Assembly (NCBI RefSeq): GCF_041296385.1
Contig: NW_027184085.1
Span: forward strand, 56,387,109-56,451,108
Origin: Aphelocoma coerulescens
Lineage: Eukaryota; Chordata; Aves; Passeriformes; Corvidae
Reading direction: 5' to 3'
DNA length: 64,000 nucleotides
Of the stretch, positions 11,183 through 21,905 are shown one piece after another (positions within the stretch are counted from its first letter, which is position 1; every line of letters starts with the position of its first letter). The notes under the pieces are model-generated. The model saw nothing but the letters and a program-made list of their open reading frames with translations. It searched no databases and was not told the DNA's origin. A program made the position numbers and the translations under genes.

Positions 11183-13412
11183 ATTGCAATGTGGGTGTCC
11201 AAAACCAAACAAGATTTGTTTGCTTTAGAACTAGTCATTGTTAAGTAAACCCATTTAACTTACTACTTCAGTGTGGTCCAATGTGGTAACATTTTACAAT
11301 AAGTGCCTGACGGATGAAATAGAAACTAATGATCCATTAGTACTGTGATGTCTAAACCCCAAGAGGAGTGTAATTTTTTTGTTCATTTGGTTAGGCTCAA
11401 TTTACATCAAAATTTAACTGCAAATAATTTGCATTTTCCATAAACAGTTTTGATAGTGTTCATATTTTGTTTAAATTATATAAATAACAAAATTCCTTAA
11501 TTTTGTGCACACCAAAACACATAAATACTCCTGCTTCTTAAAGTTACCACTGATTCAAAGCCCTGCTATATTGTCCTTCTGACAATACAGTGCTGTAAAT
11601 TGTCTTGTAGCTGATTTAAAAACTATACCTTTCTTTTGGCTGCACTTTTAAAAGTACTTTTGACACCAGGTTGCTATGTTTAGGATTGTAAAGAGAATGG
11701 AGTGACTCACGGAAAGTCTAATTCTACCCATTTTAATCTTGCCTCCTGGTTTATACTATTTTAGAAGTGTTATTTGATCTGGAAGATAATTCTGAAACCT
11801 TCCGATTACTGCTGGGTGACTTCTGCAGAAAAGGAATTACCAATGCATTAAATTTGAATTAGCTTTGAGAAATCATGCAGATGTATGCACAGAACATTAC
11901 AGCAATGCTGTCTCCGAGGCACAGCAGAATTGCCTTTATGCAGTTTTAAAGAATCACTTGAGCAACCCTTAAATTGCACACATGGTGAAGCTGAGGCAGC
12001 ATCTTTACTTAAAAAAAAAAACAAAACAAACATGCATATACATGTACACAGAGCAAATAAAGCTTTGAGAGTCGTCTTTCAGGGAAATTTGATCACAAAC
12101 AGACTGCTGCTGAATGGGCCATTTGGGCTCAGACCTGTCGTAGTGGAGAGCACTACTGCACACACTGTGGAAGTGTCACTTAGACTAATGATTATGAATT
12201 ATGCAGAGGGTCACATCCTCTTACTTACAAGTCATTTCCACATTTTCCCTTTAGACTGCCTAGCCCAGTTCGGTTTTTTTTTTTTTTTCTTTTACTGCTG
12301 CTAGCAAATAACATGCAGAATGAATGCCAGGACCTTCATTTATTCACATTTCATTTTCCTCCCATAACTTCAAGTCAGTAAAATGATGGAACAGTTAGAG
12401 GTGGGGAAAGAGAGACAGCTGCTACTAGTGGATTAGGAAAAAGCTCTCTTCACTTCACTAGGTCTTTGAGTAAAGTAGGACAGTAAAAAGCTGTAGAAAC
12501 TGTGTGGTTCACTTCAGACTGTATTCCAAGCATTTATGCCAGAAACATAATATCTGCATTTTCCCCATTCAGAAAAAAAAAGGGGATATAGTTTGACATA
12601 TTTTTAAAAAGCGCTGCCATTTTGTAACCACTTACCTGACAACAGCAGGGTACATGACCTTCCCCTGTCTTAGTGCTAACCAGGTGATCTACTGCACAGA
12701 TGAATAGGAGTCCCAGTATGGCTTATGGAGCCACTGTGGAGCAGGAGGTGTGATAAACATGGCAAATGCTTCCCTGGCCTGGTTGGGTATGCCTTGGAAC
12801 GTCCTTGACACTGAATGGGAAGATGACACACTTGGAGGGCAGCCGCTGAGCAGAAAGTTGTGGCAGCCAGAAAGATGAAGGATTGCTTACAGAAGAGTGT
12901 CTGGGAGGATGTTTTCCTTTCTGGAGAGTTTGTCTTTCTCTCAGTGCTTCTGGGTACTACAGGGAAGGCAAACAGGCAGTGTCCAGCTCCAGGAGGTTTC
13001 TCCCACATAAGCACTAAAGGAGGAAAAAGACTGTTAAATAGGAGGATAGCTGCTTTTCTTAAAACAAGTATGCCTCTTCCTAGCCTTTCTTTAAAGGTAC
13101 TTAATGTGGTAGAAAATGTAGTTCATCCCTTAGCACTACAGAAGCATTCCTCAGACTCTTAACATTTCAGCTGTAATATTTCTCTGTTAACATCTACTGG
13201 TCGTGTTTTCCATTAGAACTCCAGAAAAATTTTGACCTGTGTTTCAACATGTACCATTCATTCAGGAAAGAAAAATAGAAGCATTTCCCAAAGCGTTTCC
13301 TCCTTGCTAGCTTATGGCTGCGTTTAATATCTATGCCTGAGAGCACAATATTTCAATGGACAATTATTTGTTATACTGCCTGGAATGGGATTTGGCTGAA
13401 CAGATATGTATT
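11183..13412. other. Unique AT-rich DNA, no gene recognised
   Basis: It holds a T-rich run at about 12272-12289 and a slightly GC-richer patch at about 12680-12990 with overlapping opposite-strand frames of 100-112 codons. Neither frame resembles a family I recognise. Confidence 0.5.
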
Positions 13413-13556
13413 GGCTACTTAGCTCAGCTGGTTAGAGCAAGGTGCTGATAACACCAAGGTTGTGGGTTTGATCCCTGTACAGACCACTCACTTAAGAGCT
13501 GGACTGAATGATCCTTGTGGGCTCCTTCCAAGTCAGAGTATTTTGTGGTTCTGTGA
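13413..13556 (+). mobile_element. tRNA-Ile-derived SINE with CR1 tail (TguSINE1-like)
   Basis: The first ~73 bp form a tRNA-like head: an A-box-like TAGCTCAGCTGGTTAGAG, an anticodon-arm region GTGCTGATAACACC matching tRNA-Ile, and a B-box region GTGGGTTTGATCCC in which the usual TTCGA has become TTTGA. About 70 bp of CR1-like 3' sequence follows (GAGCTGGACTGAATGATCC, then TTGTGGGCTCCTTCCAAGTC, ending near TTCTGTG). tRNA-Ile/CR1 SINEs are known from passerine birds, and this is the main evidence for a songbird. It is a decayed insertion rather than a working tRNA gene, because acceptor-stem pairing and the B box are degraded. Confidence 0.88.
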
Positions 13557-15479
13557 AAGGCTCTGTCTTGCAAGACTGTATAAAATTTAAGTTATATTTG
13601 ATTTGTAAAATCTGATACTCTGTTATTTAAAAATTTTTTCGAAGTACATTTAATAATGCCCTCAGAGACAGTCAGTTAAATGGACTCCTTATTGCACAGA
13701 AGTAAACTGCATTTCCATCAGAAAAAGACTGACCTAATGTTTAAATTTTGTGGTACGTGCCCAGGGTAAATAAATTTGGGCTTTCTGTAATGAGGATGAA
13801 GAGCACCTGTAACCCTCCCATATCTAAATGTAGGGGCTACTAGTTTGAACAACCCACATAATGCCAAACATGAGGACAGAGCAAGAGGCTTGCAACAGCT
13901 TTTTAGCATTTGTCAACCCTAAGAATGCAAGCAAATAAAAAAACCCACAAAACTGATTACCCCTAGGAGAACATCAGCTGGAACTTTTGTAAGACTAATT
14001 TGACACAATAGTAAAATGCCATTGACAGTTACCACTCCATCATGACTGAGCTTCCGGTTTCCCTACAGTAAATAGAATAGATAATCATCCATCTTCAACT
14101 CTGAACCATCCTCTATTTCTGTTCTGCTTTTTTTTTTTGATGCTTTTTTTTTTTCAGGTGTTATTTTCAAACAAGAGTTCCAAGTATTTTTCCCACAGAT
14201 TCTTTCCAATTAAAGCAGATGAACAACAAAGACAGAATATGTAATAGGCAAGAATGGCTTAAAAGAACCAGTCTGGATGACAAACTAACAAATTCATTTG
14301 TCTCTCTTTTCTGTTCCTAAATCAGACGTAATCAGATAGCTTTTTGTAGGTGCCACCTGGAAGCAAACCAAAAATTAGCACAGATTATGAAGTACAGATG
14401 GAGAAACAGGGCTAAGTCACATGTCATTGCATGGTATGTTCCAGTTTTTCAGTAGCTTTAAGTCTAGGATAGACGGGGTATGCTGAAGATTACAAAGATC
14501 TCTGATACAGATCACCATGTGAGATCTTTCTACCATTTACTGATGTGATTCCAATTGTTTAAAACTTCTAGGGATGCATCTAAACACTCTTCTAAGTCCT
14601 GTTGTTCATAGCGACTGACAGAAAGTGCTTTTCATTTCCATCTTGTTTTGTTTTGGTTTTTTTTAACTGAGGGGTTTATTCCCTGCTGAGCTTCAGGTCA
14701 AATGAGCAGGAATACTACTGGTATGCTGAAAATACTGTGTACTGGGGTTATGGAGTGACAGAAAACATATGTGAGAGCATATAGCATGTAGAAAGGGATG
14801 GTGTGGTTATATTTATTTCCTTTAAAAGTAGCAACAATCAGGAGGCCTTCCTTCTCCCAAGGACATATATCAGTTGAAAGGAAAAGATTTGTAATATACT
14901 TTTATACACACTGACTCTTTGATGCTGTGTTCATATTAGGGTACAAACCATGGTTATCCACGGTTATTCCAAGGGATGCCAGAATGCTGATATTCTGATG
15001 AAGGAAGTTAAATCAAATGGTTAACTTCAAAGAACATCTGATTTTAAATAAAAATAGTAAGTCCCATTACAGTAAAATACAACTTATGTGTATATGGATA
15101 TATATATATATAGACACCTTAGCAGAAACCCCTTAACCATTGCTATAGACATGATTTCTTTGTGTGTGGTAAGGGAATTCTGTGACTTGATACTCTGCTT
15201 GCCTTCACTTATATGATGCAGAACTTGAACTGTGCAAGTAAAATTTATCTTTCTTTTGTCTTGACAGAGAAATGAACAGCATAGTGTAGCAGATTGCTTT
15301 GATCCATAGTGGAAGCAGACCATTACAATGTAATCTACTGAAGAGATAACATTAATTTTTAAGTACGCTCTGGTTTTTTTTGACTTCTTTTCTGGAAACC
15401 AGATATATTGTAGATGACTAGATATCTTAAATCCTCTTCAGCACATCTGCCTATGTGGCCTTTCCTTTCCCTTCCAGCA
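13557..15479. other. Unique AT-rich DNA, no gene recognised
   Basis: It contains short T runs near 14130-14155 that end in TTTCAG (an acceptor-like accident or a minor signal) and a small (TA)n at about 15097-15112. No coding region or repeat family is recognised. Confidence 0.5.
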
Positions 15480-15773
15480 ATGTGCAAGGATTGGGAAGAA
15501 GAAATTTGAATGAACAGAGGGCTAAAACAGCCTTCAGCACCGGAGATGAAGCAGCAGCTTCGCAGCTGCCTCGGACCTCCCATGGCTGGAGTGACCTTGC
15601 CAGTGTTGCCGAATGGACACAGTCTCCCTCCACCACCTGCAACCCTCAGCCTCCCTTCAGCCCCTAAGAGCTCTTCCACGCTTCACCATGCAGTTGTGCT
15701 GTGGCGTCGACTCCATCCCAGGCTGTTTGGGGCACTGAGGGCGTGTGGCAGGCCCCAAATGACTCCAAGGAGG
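15480..15773. other. GC-rich patch of unknown origin
   Basis: This is clearly richer in G+C than its surroundings, with CAGCAGCTTCGCAGCTGC (a partial inverted repeat) near 15551 and several CpGs. Frames are open on both strands (up to about 146 codons), but the overlap of many frames reflects base composition rather than selection. No family is recognised. It could be a degraded repeat or a small regulatory element. Confidence 0.35.
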
Positions 15774-15896
15774 CCAGTGAGCAGGTGGGCACAGCAGCTG
15801 GAGAGCAATCCCAGACAGCCGGCAGGTGGATGGAGCAGCAGGGGGGCAACACCAGACAGGCAGCAGGTGGAGAGGGCAGCAGGAGGGCAACACCAC
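15774..15896. repeat. 41-bp minisatellite, about three copies
   Basis: The octamer GCAGGTGG recurs at 15781, 15822 and 15863, exactly 41 bp apart. The blocks CCAGACAGCCGGCAGGTGGA (15811) and CCAGACAGGCAGCAGGTGGA (15852) show the same period. The last copy is partial and ends at GGGCAACACCAC. Because 41 is not a multiple of three, copies shift the reading frame, which argues against a coding role. Confidence 0.8.
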
Positions 15897-16544
15897 TTTG
15901 TACTCAACTTGACATTAATTACACTTGTTGGAATCCTGTGTGGCTCCTAAGACCTTTTTTTGGGTGTTAAGTTACAAAATATATTTATTTAGATTCTGAA
16001 TATAGCTTCCCCTAACGACTGAAGACCTGGGAGGTGGTTGGAGAGTAGGGGGAAGAAAGAAAGCCTTCTCTGACCCGTAAGCTGTGAAATCTGACCAGAC
16101 TTTGTGGGCAGGATGAGCTGACAATTTGTTAATTTGCCTCTGACCATCTATGTGCGTAGGAAAAGCCCTTAGAGGCATTAAATGTTGCTGGCTATCTCAA
16201 TGGCTCTATTGTGTGGAGTTCTGCATTGTGATGTTTGCTGAGGTGCCCAGATGTTTATAATTAATTGAGTCTGATTACTTCTAATTACTCCTTCCTATCT
16301 GCATTATCTTGCATTTGTCAACTTCATATGTAGGTAGAACTGCTGCCGATTTAGTTTAGTTTTCTAAGGTCCCTTTGGATATTCTTAACCTTCTCCAGTG
16401 GTGACTAATTCAAATAATTGTGCTCTCTGTAATTTTTTCCCACCCTTTCCCCAGAACATTAATAAGGAAAACAGAGTCTTATCCAAGTACAGAAACATGA
16501 AGAATCCCATTGCAATCCTGTCATGATGAAAACGATTACCCTTC
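15897..16544. other. Unique DNA, no gene recognised
   Basis: AT-rich sequence with no feature I can support, leading into the tetranucleotide microsatellite. Confidence 0.5.
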
Positions 16545-16739
16545 TCCTTCCTTCCTTCCTTCCTTCCTTCCTTCCTTCCTTCCTTCCTTCCTTCCTTCCT
16601 TCCTTCCTTCCTTCCTTCCTTCCTTCCTTCCTTCCTTCCTTCCTTCCTTCCTTCCTTCCTTCCTTCCCTCCCTCCCTCCCTCCCTCCCTCCCTCCCTTCC
16701 TTCCTTCCTTCCTTCCCTTCCTTCCTTCCTTCCTTCCTT
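16545..16739. repeat. Compound (CCTT)n-(CCCT)n-(CCTT)n microsatellite
   Basis: About 120 bp of TTCC units are followed by about 30 bp of CCCT units (16666-16696), then CCTT units again with one extra C near 16715. All purines are on the minus strand, so the tract is a polypyrimidine/polypurine mirror-type sequence. The 72- and 80-residue FLPS-type open frames across it are translations of the repeat. Confidence 0.97.
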
Positions 16740-19379
16740 AACTTATTTCTAATTCTAGGCAGTATTTTAACCCTTCAGTCCTTACCATTTAAATTACTCA
16801 AGTCTCTTGTAAGGCATTTCAAAGCCCAAGTAAATCATATCTTTAGCAATGACATTATTGTTATACTCAAAGAAATCTGTTAGCTGGGAAGGATGGATTT
16901 TTCTTTCTAGAAGATTATTTCCTCCAAAATATCTTGCTCAACTATCTGTTCTATAATTTCAACTACTTTTAATTGCTTTTCCTGATCTGCATTAAAACAC
17001 AGTATACAGCTCAGAGATTTTTTGAGGTGCTTATTGTGAGTCCTCCTAAAACCTGATCTACGGTTCAGGCAAACTTCTTCCTCTCCAGTCCCACTCCTTG
17101 AAACCTTGTTCCACTGACAAAACTACATTTCAAATAGTGGTTTTAGCCTCTTCTGCTTGTTTCTCTTTCTAGAAGAAAGTCAGAAACTTAAGAGAAATTT
17201 ACACACTTCAAAATATTCCCTAGTGACTGCTACAGCTATCTGCTTGAAGAACAACCTGATGTATGTTGTTGTATGAATGATAACACAAGGCCCAGACTCA
17301 AAATTATTTCACTCTTCTTGGTATCCTTTATTGTTTATACATGACCTTCCAGCATTGGCTCTATGTTTCTGCTGGGCAAAGTTAAGAAACAGAGAAGAGT
17401 GCCTTCACCTCCTGTGCTGCAGACTGCTTCTGAGGTCATTGTTCTTCAATTTGTGGCTTTCAGTCCACATGCCAGAGCCCGCTGAAATATAAAGAGCTTC
17501 TTGGGTGGGACTTTCTGAATGGTCAGGTTGAGGCAAGATCTACTTAGATAGCAGAATAAACAGGGAAAACTGCTGGGATAAAGACACAGTGAAGGAAATG
17601 GTATTCTCTTTACCCTGAAAGAGAAATGAATTCTGCCTGTCCACTTCCCTCTGCCTCTCCGGTGGCCAAAAGCAGAGTCTTGAACAGTAGGTAATAAGGG
17701 GAAGGGGAACCTACAGGAGCTCTCAGAAAGGTCAGACCATGAAAGGCTTGTAGCTTCCCTTTCCTAATCCTGCTTTCCTTCTGGAAACAGTCGGTCATAG
17801 TTTTTAAGGTACAAAGTAGACAATGCATTGCCACTGCTCTCTTCCTAAAAGTTGGAGAACTTGTGGGAATAAAAAAGGAATAACCCTCCTGATGGTTCCA
17901 TCTGAACCTTTCCTTCTTTCACTGAAGGCGACCCATTTACCTTTGCCTTAGAGGGGAAGATTTTGACCTGAAGAACTGTATTTTTTCCATTTGTCTTTTG
18001 TAAAAGCTATGCTGCATTTTTAGTGCTTACACGCACACACACATACCACTCAATATTTTATGAAGAGTTGTCATCCCTTTCTTTCTGAAATAATTTGGAA
18101 AAGGCAGGTCTCATCATTTTGCTCAGATTTCATTTGTGTGCAATAGATGGATGCATTCAATTTTCTAAAACAGCACATCCTTTTAATTAAGGCCATTAAA
18201 AATGAAACCTGTTTGTAGCTGGTGTTGCTTGGCAGGATACGTAGGAGGAACCTCTCTGTGTTCTTTTGCAGCTGGTACAATACGAACATGATTCACTTAA
18301 CATTTCCAAAGTATTTTCTTCCAAAGGTTTCAAAAGCTTTAGCAATAGTTAAGTCTTGCAGCTCTATCTGTAATAAGTTGGATCATGTCAATGCAACTGT
18401 TCAGCAATTTAAATGTAAACACAGCATCACATATTGGGATATCAAATAAGTCTGTATTCCTTAAAAATTACAAGACTGGTGGATTTAAGTGCTTGGAAAA
18501 GGTACATGCTTGACAGGGAAAGTGTTCAGAATGAGAGATGGCTCCTCACAGGAATAATAAAGCTACAGCTACCAAAATTTTAGCCTTTCAACAGATTTTG
18601 CACATCTGTGGATCTGCTATTTATCCCCACACCCATGAACGGACTGTTTTAGTCCTCCTGTTCCTGTTTGTATGAGGACTGATCATAAGAGGCACCTCGA
18701 CCCATTTCATTAGGCAAGCAGTCCTCAGAGATGTCAAAAAAATCACCTAAATGCCTTGACATTGGCTACCAGCCTGGACTTTCTATCTCTAATGTCTCAC
18801 TGAAAAGAAAGAAAAATCTAAAACCTTCAGTAATGCCTCTGCTATTACACTGTAATTTTTTACTCCTGCAGACAGGATACAATGGGTCGCAGTAGTGTTT
18901 AGGAGCCAAAATGATGCATTTAATTGTAAATAATCCAGGCACTAGTTGAACCTCATACAAAATTGAGCATGTTTCTAGTGACAAAATTAGTAAGTCTGCT
19001 TGAACCCCTTGTTTCTGACCATGCTGGCAGGAGGTTTTCTTGTATTTGGATCTGCTTTGGGGTTTGCAGCCAGCATGTTCAGCAGTCTCCACAGCTCTTC
19101 CCCTCTGCATTTGGGCTAATTGTGGGTCTGTGAAGCACATGTGCAGGGGTGGGAGCGCAAAGCAGGAAGGTCAAGGATTGTTCACCTGCGACCTGTAGGG
19201 TTTCCTCAGTAAAGTTAATTTACAAAGGCTCTGTACTTAGGGCCCCCATCCCTCTAAGCCTTGATAGGGCATTTGATTAATGGCTCTGGAAGTGAAACAC
19301 ACAGAGTGCCCCCTTGGTTTTGAAGGTCGCAGGTAAATCCTGGCCTTATTCTGACTCAAATAATGCATTTATCTTAATG
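16740..19379. other. Unique AT-rich DNA, no gene recognised
   Basis: No gene or repeat family is recognised. A short CA-rich run occurs near 18030-18045. The open frame at 18766-19140 (minus) has no similarity I recognise. Confidence 0.5.
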
Positions 19380-20040
19380 CCACATCTAAGTCATAACCAC
19401 TCATCAAAGAGGTGACGGGGTAGTGCAGCAATTTCTGTTGAAACATAGAGCACCATGTGATAAATTGCATCTGCAAGACTTGTTTCGTATGTCAGGCACA
19501 CATTACTTCTAAATCAAATGCTAAAACATGCCTTATTTAGTCAAAAGTAAGCAGAATGCTGTAATTTATAATCGTCTTGAAGCACACTGCAGCGAAAATG
19601 AAAGCAGACTATTAAAATTTAATGCCTGTTTGGCGGAGTAGCATATTTCTGGCCACGTTTGATGCAGCATCATTTTCTCACACCATTGTGTATGCACAAA
19701 AAGTCAGCTTGTGTTTGCCAACGTTTGTGGAAACTAATTGAAAAAAATGATTTAGCTGTTAAAGTTTGACATCGGGCTGGAAAATTATTGTCAGCAGATA
19801 CTGATGGCAGTGTCTCCTTTCTCCTCCTTTCACCCCCATCCACTTGCTTCTAACAATTGTCTGTTGTTCTTCAGCACAGTTCCCCACAGAACAGTTGCTA
19901 GCAAATATTCATTGGGGTGTCATCTCTGTTTAAAGTCTCGTCCTACACACCTATTCATCTGTGCTAAGTGAACAGCAGCATCAGCTCAAATTAAGCTGGC
20001 ATGAAAACAGCCACTGTTAATAATTTCTGATGTGATTCAG
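19380..20040. promoter_or_regulatory. Possible conserved non-coding element
   Basis: The stretch combines even base composition, little low-complexity sequence and clusters of homeodomain-like (TTAATTT, TAATAATT), CAGC-type E-box-like and TTTGAT motifs, with scattered retained CpGs. That texture is typical of conserved vertebrate enhancers, but conservation cannot be judged from one sequence. The call is inference. Confidence 0.2.
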
Positions 20041-20336
20041 CTCAGCTTTGGATAACAGGTGAAGATGTTTCATAACGGAGGCAATTACAGCCCTGTAAGC
20101 TCTCCCCAGCTGCCTGTTCCACCAGAGGAGCAGGGCGCGGCGGCTGCTGGAGCACGCGGCAGGGCCAGCCCAGCTGCCGTCGGCCACGCGGGTTATGTGC
20201 CACACCGTGTGGGCCACCTCTCCAGGCAGATGATGGGCGCAGTGATCAGCATGCAAAATGCACGACAAGGCCGAGGAGAGAGGGTGGAAGTCAGCACACT
20301 TCATCTGACTTCGCTGCAGACCTCTACCACCAGATA
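20041..20336. other. Small CpG-bearing GC-rich island
   Basis: The core at about 20128-20210 has a dense CpG cluster (GGGCGCGGCGGC, GCACGCGGC, CCGTCGGCCACGCGGG) inside AT-rich DNA. Frames of 92 (plus) and 95 (minus) codons cross it in opposite directions, and I recognise neither. It could be an unmethylated regulatory or lncRNA promoter element, or the 5' end of an unrecognised exon. Confidence 0.4.
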
Positions 20337-21030
20337 AAATCCTTCATGACCACCATTCCTTTGGCTGAATCACAAATTTGGACGATGACCTGTGTGCAGA
20401 CATTGATGCCATGTGTGCTATATATGTGTAACTAAAAACAAGATTACAGGAAGTGCAGAGTTCTATTTCACAAGCAAGAACAAAATCCCATTTGCAAAAT
20501 AGTAACAATTGGTGAACTTCTGAGATGATAATCAGGTCTGATAAAGAAATAACTGTTTAACATCTGCTCATTAAGATTCAGCTGAAGGAGTAATATGGGT
20601 AGAAATTAATAACTAGCAAAATACAAATGAAGCCTGTAATTTCATGTGTGAAATGTTACACTACTGTGATGGATTTTTAGCTTTTTTTTTTTAATTAAAG
20701 AACAATGTACTTCCATCTACTGAATCTCTATTGTTCTATTATTTAAGTTATCTTTCATGTCAGTGCCACATGGTTTGAAGTATATTAAAACATAGTCATA
20801 TACTTAATTGTGTGGATTTGCAGATGGTTCATTTCCAGCCAAATATTATTTTCCTTAGATCTCAGAAGAAAATGTCTAGCAGCCTAAATTGAATTTTTAT
20901 ACATTATGATTTCCAGAAATGTACTTCTTAATGGTTTCTGATGTGCCTAAAGGCATGAATCTTGAACTACTTTCTTAGAAATGTGTTAGGGAAAAACTGC
21001 AAAATGTGTTGTAGTTTGGTTTTAGGTTGG
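20337..21030. other. Unique AT-rich DNA, no gene recognised
   Basis: Low G+C with no supported gene or repeat. Confidence 0.5.
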
Positions 21031-21058
21031 TTTTTTTTTTTTTTTTTTTTTTTTTTTT
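21031..21058. repeat. T28 homopolymer tract
   Basis: Twenty-eight consecutive T residues, with further T-rich sequence to about 21090. No element body is recognised next to it. It is liable to length errors in assembly. Confidence 0.9.
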
Positions 21059-21754
21059 GTATTTTTTCATTTGTTTTTTGCTTTTTTTGTCCTGATACAA
21101 ATAGTGAATTTCAATTTTGTGTGTTAACCTGCTTTTATTGTATTGCTGTAGTGTGTTCTTGAGCACTTGTAATAATGAAAATATAACAATGTAGACTTCA
21201 AAAGTGCTTGATAACAATTCCACCCTAGCTGCAAAATGTGTAGTGTATATTGATTTCCAGAAACAAAAGACACGGCTGTTTCCTTTTCAAGGAACAAACC
21301 CAGTTCCTTTGAAATACTTGAAGTTTATCTCTTACAGAAGGTAGTGCTGAGACTGACCTATTTCCATATTCCATTTTTTTTCCAAATGTGACATTGAAGG
21401 ATTCTCCTTTCAATTAACGGAAAATATTTTTGCAATTATTTTTAAGTGCCTGAAAGATTAAATTGGTTGTGAGCTTGTATCCATATTCAAATTCTAATCT
21501 CCCCAGCAAGTAATTGTTTTATTCACTCCTGACAATGCTTTATCTATTGTCATCTCTGACTGTGTTCTGCATACTGTCTCTTCCCCTGACAATTACTGCT
21601 GTTCCTTATCCCCGCAGCCTTTAAAAGCTCTGTGTAACATTAGCCTATCTAGCCTAGTGAAAATGTCTTTACAGATTAGTGTAATGTTAATACTGCTGGC
21701 TCCCTGCTTTTGACCTGAAGTGGAATATATTGCACTGCTGGAGCAGATGGAATC
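21059..21754. other. Unique AT-rich DNA, no gene recognised
   Basis: No gene or repeat family recognised. Confidence 0.5.
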
Positions 21755-21905
21755 AGGGCTTCATCGGGAAGCGGAGATTGCTTGGCCGCCTGCCAAAAGC
21801 GCGGTGCTGGCGGCGGCTGCCAGAGCCCCTCCACCGGGAAAGGGAGCGGGAGCGGCAGTGGGGGGAGCGCGGGCACAGTGCGGTGATGGAGCCGCTCTCT
21901 GCCCT
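21755..21905. other. Compact CpG-rich patch (mini CpG island)
   Basis: About 150 bp with roughly a dozen CpGs (TCGGGAAGCGG, GGCCGCC, AAGCGCGGTG, GGCGGCGGC, GAGCGGGAGCGG, GAGCGCGGGC) in a CpG-poor background. There is a purine-rich GGGAGCGGGAGCGGCAGTGGGG core. Overlapping open frames on both strands reflect composition. It is a plausible regulatory element or minor promoter, with no TATA box or initiator that I can defend. Confidence 0.45.

Noticed and set aside
13413..13486. Possible functional tRNA-Ile gene
   Set aside because: The B box is mutated, acceptor-stem pairing is poor, and it continues directly into a CR1 tail, so it is a SINE head.
16510..16752. Open frames of FLPS repeats (72-80 codons)
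   Set aside because: They translate the CCTT/CCCT microsatellite; every frame stays open.
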